Origin: an uncultured Negativicutes bacterium
Lineage (GTDB): Bacteria; Bacillota; Negativicutes; Acidaminococcales; Acidaminococcaceae
Assembly: GCA_937926555.1 (NCBI GenBank)
Contig: CALAZX010000057.1
Coordinates: forward strand, 1-10,424
Direction of reading: 5' to 3'
DNA length: 10,424 nt
The notes below the pieces were generated by a model. It saw only the letters and a list, made by a program, of their open reading frames with translations. It did no database searches and was not told where the DNA came from. Positions 1 through 5,482 of the stretch are shown here, piece after piece; positions within the stretch are counted from its first letter, which is position 1, and the number at the start of each line of letters is the position of its first letter. The position numbers and the translations under genes were made by a program.

Positions 1-253
1 GTTGACGACCTCGCTGCCGCAGCCCCTGGCGGAGGATATCGCCACCGCCACGGAACTGGCCGCCTATTTCAGCAAATCCCGGGACGGCAGCAACGTGCCC
101 GTGGACTGCACCCTGCGGAAGTTCGTGAAGAAACCTTCCGGTGCCAAGCCCGGCTTCGTCATCTTCACCAACCAGACCACCTACTATGTCACTCCGGACG
201 CCCTGGCTCTGGAGACACTGCTGCGAGAGAAAGGAGGTGTGGCGAAGCGATGA
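1..253 (+). CDS. rqcH: RqcH-like NFACT protein, C-terminal fragment
   Basis: This is the 3' end of a gene that begins before the window; the frame is open from base 2 and stops with TGA at 251-253. The visible 83 residues match the end of the NFACT-R (DUF814) RNA-binding domain. Key stretches are a Tyr-Phe-Ser-Lys run, VPVDCTLRKFVKKPSGAKPG and the following FTNQTTYYVTPD, which resemble the C-terminus of bacterial RqcH/FbpA/Rqc2 homologues. In that family the protein binds obstructed 50S subunits carrying peptidyl-tRNA and recruits Ala-tRNA to add C-terminal alanine tails that mark stalled products for degradation. The older label 'fibronectin-binding protein' refers to the same family. The N-terminal NFACT-N and coiled-coil parts lie outside the window, so the full-length assignment is inferred from the tail alone. 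The TTG at base 2 should not be taken as the real start. The stop codon overlaps the next gene's start. Confidence 0.85.
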   Translation, partial: LTTSLPQPLAEDIATATELAAYFSKSRDGSNVPVDCTLRKFVKKPSGAKPGFVIFTNQTTYYVTPDALALETLLREKGGVAKR

Positions 254-648
254 CGGAACATATCGGACTCATCGGCACCATCATCCTCTTCGAATTCTTC
301 TCCCTGACCCACATCAAAGTCTTCCTGGACCAGCGGGCGGTCCTCCTGTTAGGCAGAGAGATCGGCTTCCCCCTCCAGGAGATCATCCTCATGGACTCCT
401 TTCGCTACGGCCGCTTCTCCGGCTACGGAAGATGGTTCATCCTGGCCATCATCTGGTGGTATTTCAGCTGGAAGTACGCCCTGGGCCTGTTCGTCCTGGA
501 GTTCTTCCTCTCCCTGATCGCCCCCATCCCCCGGGCAAGCTATCGGGAGGCCATGGACCGGTTCAAACAGGTCAGCCGGACCCATCCGGAACTGGAGGAG
601 CTCTACATCCGGGCTAAATTCGCGGTAAGGGAGAAGAACCTCTGCTGA
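250..648 (+). CDS. small membrane protein of unknown function
   Basis: 132 residues, starting at the ATG that overlaps the upstream TGA (ATGA). An AGGAGGTG ribosome binding site lies inside the end of the upstream gene, so translation is probably coupled to the RqcH-like gene. I do not recognise a family. A moderately hydrophobic N-terminal segment spans about residues 5-19. A long, very hydrophobic aromatic-rich stretch spans about residues 62-92 (FILAIIWWYFSWKY, then ALGLFVLEFFLSLIAPIP), long enough for a membrane hairpin or one long helix. A charged soluble tail of about 40 residues follows, with Arg, Lys and Glu. There is no export signal with a cleavage site and no obvious catalytic motif. 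The pairing with a ribosome-rescue gene could be functional or only a shared transcript. The gene is followed by a strong terminator at 710-741. Confidence 0.7.
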   Translation: MTEHIGLIGTIILFEFFSLTHIKVFLDQRAVLLLGREIGFPLQEIILMDSFRYGRFSGYGRWFILAIIWWYFSWKYALGLFVLEFFLSLIAPIPRASYREAMDRFKQVSRTHPELEELYIRAKFAVREKNLC

Positions 649-709
649 CCGGAAACGGAAGCCTGGAATCAGATGAAACAGATAATAAGGAAAAGATAAA
701 TGGAAACAG

Positions 710-744
710 AAAAGCTCATCCTTTTTACGGGATGAGCTTTTTTA
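710..744. terminator. intrinsic terminator, probably bidirectional, between convergent genes
   Basis: A 12-base-pair perfect stem pairs 710-721 with 730-741 around an 8-base loop (722-729). On the plus strand the right arm runs into T at 738-743; on the minus strand the other arm ends in TTTT before C. It lies between the stop of the small membrane protein (648) and the stop of the minus-strand nitroreductase (746), so it can serve both convergent transcripts. Confidence 0.9.
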
Positions 745-745
745 T

Positions 746-1243
746 TCAGTCGATCCGGTGGATACGTTCCGGGTCGAAACGGTCGTGGGGCTTGGGTTCG
801 CCCATGGGATAGCCCACCGGCAGGATGGCGAAAGCGTCCAGGTGGTCCGGCAGGTCCAGAAGCTCACGGACAATGGCTTTCTTCTCCTCGGAAGGGGCCA
901 CTGCCAGCCATACGGCGCCCATGTTCAGGTGGGCCGCCTCCAGCAGCATGTTCTCCATGCAGGCGCTCATGTCCATCTCCACATACTGGGGTCCCGGCAG
1001 ATTCTCTTTACGGGAGCAGGCCACGATGGCCACGGAGGCTCTGGCGACAGGTGCGGCGGCGGGGATGCGCTCGCCCAGCTGCTGCAGGATCTCCGGCCTC
1101 TCCACCACGTAGAACTCCCAGGGACGCTGGTTCTTGGCGGAAGGCGCCGCCATGCCGGCACGGAGGATCTTCTCCACCGTGGCCTCGTCCACATCGATAT
1201 CCAGATAGCTTCTCACACTGACACGTTTGAAAATGGTTTCCAT
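746..1243 (-). CDS. nitroreductase-family flavoprotein
   Basis: 165 residues; the ATG at 1241-1243 follows an AAAGGAG site about 7 bases upstream on the minus strand. The family is the FMN-dependent, NAD(P)H-using nitroreductases, cytoplasmic homodimers that reduce nitro compounds, quinones or unknown physiological electron acceptors. Visible hallmarks are the N-terminal FMN-binding segment SVRSYLDIDVD, the RAGMAAPSAKNQRPWEFYVV block (residues about 29-48), the central LEAAHLNMGAVWLAVAP block and the C-terminal LPVGYPMGEPKPHDRFDPERIH, which is typical of the short anaerobe-type members. The length is normal for these small members. The true substrate cannot be told from the sequence. It sits 129 bases downstream of the DUF2271-like gene on the same strand; I see no clear terminator between them, so co-transcription is possible. 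Its stop abuts a shared terminator hairpin. Confidence 0.92.
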   Translation of the reverse strand: METIFKRVSVRSYLDIDVDEATVEKILRAGMAAPSAKNQRPWEFYVVERPEILQQLGERIPAAAPVARASVAIVACSRKENLPGPQYVEMDMSACMENMLLEAAHLNMGAVWLAVAPSEEKKAIVRELLDLPDHLDAFAILPVGYPMGEPKPHDRFDPERIHRID

Positions 1244-1372
1244 AATATACGCTCCTTTGACTTCCTTATTTTATCTTCTTTTATTCTATCATTCCGTCTT
1301 CTGTTTTCTCCGGTTTTCCAGCCGGAATTCATCCGGGCTTCCTTATTAAGGATCAGGCGGTTGCCGGCATCC

Positions 1373-2125
1373 TCAGTTCAGCCGCAGCCACCGTGCGATC
1401 CGGTCCCGGATGGCGCCGATACCGAAGAACCGTTCACAAGCGGGGACGAATTCCACGCTGAGTCCTTCCACCAGGGGTCTGTCCACCGGGTTCTGCCGCT
1501 TGGCGTAGGAGATGTTCCCCGAATCGCCGATGCGGAAGGTGCCGCTGTAGAGCTGTTCCGGGGAGTCCTTATGACGGGCTTCCAGGATGTAGCGGTACTG
1601 CCCCGGCGGGAAGGCCTTGCCGCCGTAGTCCGTGTCGCCGTACCAGACATAGGTCACTTTCCCGGTAGGCGGCGTGTCCACACCCATGACGGTGACATCC
1701 TTGTACTGGGAGAGGTTCTGGGCCCGGACCATCTCCCGCCAGTGGGGAAGCTCGTCCTTTTCCGGCGCCTTGCCGTCCCAGGCGGCGTTGGCCGAGCGGT
1801 GTGTCACGGAGACGGTGCGCAGGTATTTGCCGTCCATGTCCTCCACCCAGAGGGCGAACTGGTCCTCATCCCTGGTCCCCTGCCGCTGCCAGTCCATGGT
1901 GAACACCACATGGCCGTGGGTCTCCACCGCCGGACGGAGCACTTCTCCCGGTGCTTTCTCAAAACCGCAACCCGTCCCCAGGAAGAGGAACAGCGTCAGG
2001 AGAAACACTGCCGGAAGCCCAAGGATTTTCCCGGCTCCATGCCTGATTTGCCAAGCAGACGATTCTGTCCTCTCCGATACCGCCACCGGCTCTTTTCTTC
2101 CCCTTTTTTGCTCCAATCCGCCCAT
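1373..2125 (-). CDS. DUF2271-like exported protein, putative lipoprotein
   Basis: 250 residues; ATG at 2123-2125 with a GAGGGGTG site about 7 bases upstream on the minus strand. The N-terminus is unusually long and basic (residues 1-33). A hydrophobic segment at about 34-49 follows, then LGTGC with Cys53 as a possible lipid-modified residue. The lipobox is poor because the -3 position is Gly, so a membrane anchor or plain signal anchor is also possible. The mature part resembles DUF2271 periplasmic proteins: HVVFTMDWQRQ (about 72-82), QFALWVEDMDGKYLRTVSVT (89-108) and a later TYVWYGDTDYGG...PPGQYRYILEARH region, a beta-sandwich-like pattern. The biochemical role of DUF2271 is not established; homologues are often found near FMN-binding or PepSY redox proteins. 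It is transcribed divergently from the tetrapyrrole operon behind an extended -10 promoter. The family call is by recognition only. Confidence 0.7.
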   Translation of the reverse strand: MGGLEQKRGRKEPVAVSERTESSAWQIRHGAGKILGLPAVFLLTLFLFLGTGCGFEKAPGEVLRPAVETHGHVVFTMDWQRQGTRDEDQFALWVEDMDGKYLRTVSVTHRSANAAWDGKAPEKDELPHWREMVRAQNLSQYKDVTVMGVDTPPTGKVTYVWYGDTDYGGKAFPPGQYRYILEARHKDSPEQLYSGTFRIGDSGNISYAKRQNPVDRPLVEGLSVEFVPACERFFGIGAIRDRIARWLRLN

Positions 2126-2203
2126 CCTATTTCACCCCTCATTTTTATAAGGAATGTCTACTAATTCATAGTCCAGGGACCGCATTCCTGTCATGTTTTA
2201 TCC

Positions 2204-2212
2204 ATTATAGCA
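2204..2212 (-). promoter_or_regulatory. extended -10 promoter for the DUF2271-like gene
   Basis: On the minus strand the sequence reads TGC followed by a perfect TATAAT (TGnTATAAT, forward positions 2212 down to 2204). I see no good -35 at 16-18 bases, which is tolerated for extended -10 promoters. The expected start is near 2197, giving a leader of about 70 bases before the ATG at 2125. Confidence 0.6.
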
Positions 2213-2224
2213 CAATGATTCCGT

Positions 2225-2257
2225 AAATCCTCTTTTCTCGGGGATTTTTTTCTTTTT
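2225..2257 (+). terminator. possible plus-strand intrinsic terminator
   Basis: AAATCCTC (2225-2232) can pair with GGGGATTT (2240-2247) as 8 base pairs with one G-T wobble around a 7-base loop. A T-rich tract (2248-2257, broken by one C) follows. No plus-strand gene reads into it after the terminator at 710-741, so it may block antisense or spurious transcription before the hem promoter, or be a chance product of the AT-rich context. Confidence 0.35.
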
Positions 2258-2395
2258 CACCGCCTTTTTTCATTTTCATCTCATTATTCCTAATAAGGAT
2301 TCCATACCCGATATATCTTTGTATTAAAAGATAGTGCACAAACGGCTATGCAATGTAATTTTTTTGTGATTTCCCCAAAAAACAGGCTCCGCGAA

Positions 2396-2424
2396 TAGAA
2401 AATCACCAGGGTATATGTTAAAAT
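2396..2424 (+). promoter_or_regulatory. promoter of the tetrapyrrole operon
   Basis: A TAGAAA -35-like element (2396-2401, 4 of 6 consensus bases) is followed after 17 bases by TAAAAT (2419-2424, 5 of 6). TG at 2416-2417 adds an extended -10 (TGnTAAAAT). The expected start is near 2431, giving a leader of about 165 bases before the first gene. Confidence 0.6.
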
Positions 2425-2535
2425 AGTTACACAGCTTTACATAGCCGATTTTCCCGAGTAGGAATGCATATCAATATCTCACTTTTCTCCAGGGATATGA
2501 TCCGGCACCCGTCTTGAGGAAGCAAATCTCTCACC

Positions 2536-2576
2536 AGTATTCCTGCTGTTGTACAGGCAGGAATATTGCAATTTTT
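2536..2576 (+). promoter_or_regulatory. terminator-like leader hairpin (candidate attenuator) of the hem operon
   Basis: AGTATTCCTGC (2536-2546) pairs with GCAGGAATATT (2557-2567), 11 base pairs with one wobble. A short TGT/ACA extension lies above one bulged G. Five T follow at 2572-2576, offset about 4 bases from the stem. The hairpin lies directly before the ribosome binding site of the first operon gene (2581-2587). An upstream segment (2458-2465, GTAGGAAT) can pair with 2539-2546 instead, giving a possible antiterminator. The regulatory reading is inferred; the pairings are seen in the sequence. Confidence 0.45.
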
Positions 2577-2595
2577 ATACAAAGGAGTCTGTGTT

Positions 2596-3246
2596 TTGGC
2601 TTACGAGAAATTCAACTATCCCGTACAACTGAACCTGGAAAACCAGCCCTGTCTGGTTGTAGGCGGCGGTGCCGTCGCATCACGGAAAGTGCGTTCCCTA
2701 CTGGAAGCGGGAGCGCGCGTCACTGTGGTCGCGCCGGATATCGTCCCCGGTCTGGAAGAGCTTTCCTCCTCCTCTCTCATCCTGGAGAAAAGACCTTTCA
2801 AGCCCGGCGACTGCAGCGGCTTCTTCCTGGTTGTGGCGGCCACGGACCGTCCGGATGTGAACCGGACCGTCACCGAGGACGCCAGGTCCTGTCATTGCCT
2901 GGTCAACTGCACTGACAACCCGGATGCGGGGAACTTCACGGTTTCCGGCTCCTACCAGTGCGGCCAGCTGGCCTTCGCGGTCAGCACCGGTGGCAACCCC
3001 CGTCTCACCCGTCTCATCCTGGATGACCTGAGAGAGACCTATGGCCCCCAGTTCGGGGAGTTTCTCAGTTTTCTCGACCCCTACCGCAGCCTCATGCAAC
3101 AATGTCTGCCCCGGCCGGAAGACCGTCAGGCCTTCTGGCGGAGGACATTGACTCGAAATCTGTTGCAGCTGGTCAAAGCCGGCCAGCTGGACAAGGCAAA
3201 GGAGATTGTCATTCATGCAGTTAATAGTTCTAGGACTCAACCATAA
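2596..3246 (+). CDS. sirC: precorrin-2 dehydrogenase (SirC/Met8p/CysG-B family)
   Basis: 216 residues from a TTG start at 2596, chosen because AAAGGAG (2581-2587) lies 8 bases upstream; the frame is open further back to a TTG at 2566, but that has no site and falls inside the leader hairpin. The enzyme oxidises precorrin-2 to sirohydrochlorin with NAD+; some members also insert iron to make siroheme. The N-terminal Rossmann motif is LVVGGGAVASRKV (residues 20-32). VVAATDRPDVNR (79-90) follows, then CTDNPDAGNF (105-114) with Asp107 at the place of the catalytic Asp of CysG/Met8p, and AVSTGGNPRLTRLI (128-141). The C-terminal helical part is present, so the length is normal for a stand-alone member. 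Whether it is also a ferrochelatase cannot be decided. It opens the operon, and its last 32 bases overlap hemA, so the two are likely translationally coupled. It acts on the product of the CobA half of the downstream fusion. Confidence 0.9.
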   Translation: MAYEKFNYPVQLNLENQPCLVVGGGAVASRKVRSLLEAGARVTVVAPDIVPGLEELSSSSLILEKRPFKPGDCSGFFLVVAATDRPDVNRTVTEDARSCHCLVNCTDNPDAGNFTVSGSYQCGQLAFAVSTGGNPRLTRLILDDLRETYGPQFGEFLSFLDPYRSLMQQCLPRPEDRQAFWRRTLTRNLLQLVKAGQLDKAKEIVIHAVNSSRTQP

Positions 3247-4525
3247 GACAGCACCGGTGGAAATCCGGGAACGGTTCCAGTTCACACGGAGCCGCATCCG
3301 TCATATTCTGCATCTGCTGAAATATTCGGAGCAGTTCTCCGAGGCAGTTCTGGTGTCCACCTGCAACCGGACCGAACTGTATCTGGTTGCCCAGGAACCT
3401 AAAGACGGAAGCACCATCATCCGCCACGCCCTGGAACGGCTGGCAGGCCCCGGGTTCAAGCAGGAGTATTTCTACAACCTGACCGGCGTCAACTGTGTCC
3501 GTCATCTGTTCACCGTAGCCAGCAGTCTGGACTCCCTGATTGTGGGCGAGGGACAGATTCTCAGCCAGATCAAGGATGCGTACCACCTGGCGCGCAGCAG
3601 CGGGACCACCTCCACGCTGTTCAACACAATTTTCAACACGGCCATCGCCGTGGGCAAGAAAGTCCGCACCAAGACCCAGATCGCCTACCGCAGCGTGTCG
3701 GTTTCCTCCGCCGCCGTGGACCTGGCGCTGGAAGTGCTGGGAGACCTCTCCGAGGCCGATATCCTGGTGCTGGGCGCGGGCCATATGAGTGAGCTCACCG
3801 CCCGTCATCTGATGGACAAGGGAGCCCCCTCCATCTTTGTGGCCAACCGCAGCTATGACCATGCGGTGGAACTGGCGGCCAAGTTCAACGGTGCCGCCAT
3901 CCGCTTCGACAGGTTCATGGAGCACGCCACCGAGGCTGATATCATCATCACCTCCACCGGCGCCCCCCACTATGTGATCGAGGCGGGACCTCTGAAGGGG
4001 ATCCTGTCCGGGCGCAAGAAGACCACTCCCCTGGTGCTGATCGACATCGCGGTGCCCCGTGACGTGGATCCGGAAGTAGCCGACCTGGAGAAAGTGGTGC
4101 TCTACAATATCGACGACCTGAAAAATGTGGTCGACACCAATAAAGGCGTACGGAACCAGGAGGCCGCAGCGGCCCGCCTGATCATCGAGGAGGAGATCGT
4201 GGACCTGAAGGACCGTCTCCGCTACCTCTCCCTCCGCCCCGTCATGGTACGTCTCCATGACAAGTTCGATTTCCTCCGTCAGCGGATTCTGGAGAAGACC
4301 CTCCGGAAGATGCCGGAGCTCGATGAGGACCAGGTGCGGAAGATTGACGCCATGACCGAGAAACTGCTGTTCAAATTTTTGCGTGACCCCATGATCAATC
4401 TGAACAACGCCGCCGGCACGGACCAGGAAGAGGCCTGCCGCGAGGCGATCGGCAAGATGTTCATGCTGAAGACCAAGGAGGAGGATGAGCTTGGCGATGA
4501 AACAACATATAATTATTGGGACTAG
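3215..4525 (+). CDS. hemA: glutamyl-tRNA reductase
   Basis: 436 residues. HemA reduces glutamyl-tRNA(Glu) with NADPH to glutamate-1-semialdehyde, the committed first step of C5 tetrapyrrole synthesis. The start is ATG 3215, 10 bases after AAGGAG (3199-3204); a TTG at 3206 is too close to the site. The protein opens with the family signature GLNHKTAPVEIRE (residues 7-19). The catalytic cysteine is Cys50 in STCNRTELY, at the canonical position. GEGQILSQIKDAY (111-123) belongs to the catalytic domain, GAGHMSEL (187-194) is the NADPH-binding loop, and IDIAVPRDVDP follows. The C-terminal third is the helical dimerisation domain. The length is normal. It lacks the N-terminal Lys-Lys pair that targets the enteric enzyme for heme-dependent proteolysis, so control here is more likely at transcription, translation or by feedback. 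It overlaps sirC upstream by 32 bases and hemC downstream by about 29. Confidence 0.97.
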   Translation: MQLIVLGLNHKTAPVEIRERFQFTRSRIRHILHLLKYSEQFSEAVLVSTCNRTELYLVAQEPKDGSTIIRHALERLAGPGFKQEYFYNLTGVNCVRHLFTVASSLDSLIVGEGQILSQIKDAYHLARSSGTTSTLFNTIFNTAIAVGKKVRTKTQIAYRSVSVSSAAVDLALEVLGDLSEADILVLGAGHMSELTARHLMDKGAPSIFVANRSYDHAVELAAKFNGAAIRFDRFMEHATEADIIITSTGAPHYVIEAGPLKGILSGRKKTTPLVLIDIAVPRDVDPEVADLEKVVLYNIDDLKNVVDTNKGVRNQEAAAARLIIEEEIVDLKDRLRYLSLRPVMVRLHDKFDFLRQRILEKTLRKMPELDEDQVRKIDAMTEKLLFKFLRDPMINLNNAAGTDQEEACREAIGKMFMLKTKEEDELGDETTYNYWD

Positions 4526-5423
4526 AAAAAGCAAACTGGCCCTGTGGCAGAGCAACCATATCAAAGACTGTCTGGAGAGACAGTACCCGGAATGCACCGT
4601 GGAGCTGAAGAAGATCGTCACCACCGGTGACAAGATCCTGGACGTGCCCCTGGCACAGATCGGCGGCAAGGGCCTGTTCACCAAGGAGATCGAGACCAGC
4701 CTGCTGGACGGCTCCATCGACCTGGCCGTGCACAGCCTGAAGGACATGCCCACCAAGCTGCCGGAAGGCCTGTGCCTCACCGCTGTCACCGAGCGCGCCT
4801 CCGTGGGCGACGCTTTCGTCAGCAACAAGTACAAGAGCCTGGCGGACCTGCCGGAAGGCGCCGTGCTGGGAACCTCCAGCCTCCGCCGCAGAGCGCAGCT
4901 CCTGGCCAGCCGTCCCGACCTGGACATCAAAGACCTCCGGGGCAACGTGGACACCCGTCTGAAGAAACTGGACGAGGACCAGTACGACGCCATCATCCTG
5001 GCCGCTGCCGGACTGCAGCGCCTGGGTTACGGCGACCGGATAAAGGAGATCCTCCCCAACGAGGTCTGCCTCCCCGCTGTAGGCCAGGGAGCCCTCGCCA
5101 TCGAGACCCGCATTGACGCCAAGGAGGTCCGGGAGATGCTGGACTTCCTCAACCACCGCCACACGAAAGTATGCACCGATGCCGAACGCGCTTTCCTGGG
5201 ACTGGTTGAAGGCGGCTGCCAGGTACCTATCGGTGTCCATGCCGAGGTGAAGGGCGACAGAATCCATGTGGACGCCATCATCTCCTCCCTGGACGGCAGC
5301 AACATGCTCCGCGACTCCATCGAGGGTGCTCCGGAAGATTCCGTGGCCCTGGGCGAGAAGCTGGGCAACCGGATGCTGGACAACGGCGGACAGAAGATCC
5401 TGGAAGAGATCGCGAACGTATAA
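4497..5423 (+). CDS. hemC: porphobilinogen deaminase (hydroxymethylbilane synthase)
   Basis: 308 residues from ATG 4497. The enzyme links four porphobilinogen molecules into hydroxymethylbilane using a covalently bound dipyrromethane cofactor. Visible motifs are IGTRKSKLALWQ at the N-terminus, IDLAVHSLKDMPT with the catalytic Asp83, GTSSLRRRAQLL (125-136), LRGNVDTRLKKLD (147-159), LPAVGQGALAIE (192-203) and GGCQVPIG with Cys241 as the cofactor attachment site. The length is normal. The start is uncertain: the AAGGAGGAGG site (4475-4484) precedes ATG 4485, TTG 4491 and ATG 4497. 4497 gives the usual short family N-terminus, while TTG 4491 has the best spacing (6 bases); only up to four residues are affected. 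The gene begins inside the end of hemA, which favours coupled translation, and is followed by a 59-base gap before the cobA-hemD fusion. Confidence 0.96.
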   Translation: MKQHIIIGTRKSKLALWQSNHIKDCLERQYPECTVELKKIVTTGDKILDVPLAQIGGKGLFTKEIETSLLDGSIDLAVHSLKDMPTKLPEGLCLTAVTERASVGDAFVSNKYKSLADLPEGAVLGTSSLRRRAQLLASRPDLDIKDLRGNVDTRLKKLDEDQYDAIILAAAGLQRLGYGDRIKEILPNEVCLPAVGQGALAIETRIDAKEVREMLDFLNHRHTKVCTDAERAFLGLVEGGCQVPIGVHAEVKGDRIHVDAIISSLDGSNMLRDSIEGAPEDSVALGEKLGNRMLDNGGQKILEEIANV

Positions 5424-5482
5424 GCCGGAACAGAGGCTGAGATAGAAAATAACAAGACGAGAAGTCATGATGGGAGAATAAA

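Larger units (their letters stand above)
2126..2595. other. 470-base divergent regulatory region
   Basis: No credible gene lies here. The left half is AT-rich and holds the minus-strand extended -10 promoter (2204-2212), a plus-strand terminator-like hairpin (2225-2251) and a small inverted repeat (2314-2333). The right half holds the plus-strand operon promoter (2396-2424), an 8-base inverted repeat flanking it (2343-2350 and 2440-2447) and a leader ending in a strong hairpin (2536-2567). I see no T-box sequence and no recognisable known riboswitch core. Confidence 0.7.

Noticed and set aside
1244..1372. Terminator or promoter between the DUF2271-like gene and the nitroreductase gene
   Set aside because: Only short imperfect repeats, such as TCCTTATTAAGGA near 1340-1352, are visible, with no stem plus T-tract and no convincing -35/-10 pair.
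758..2164. 468-codon plus-strand open frame
   Set aside because: It runs antisense to the well-supported nitroreductase and DUF2271-like genes, has no ribosome binding site and gives a His/Arg/Pro-rich product with no family character.
2431..2595. T-box or known cobalamin riboswitch controlling the hem operon
   Set aside because: I could not find the T-box sequence, the cobalamin riboswitch core or any other known aptamer signature in the leader.
2514..2915. Frame beginning in the hem leader that could be a leader peptide
   Set aside because: The TTG start lacks a ribosome binding site, and the frame continues as a shadow of sirC with a low-complexity Arg/Gly-rich translation.
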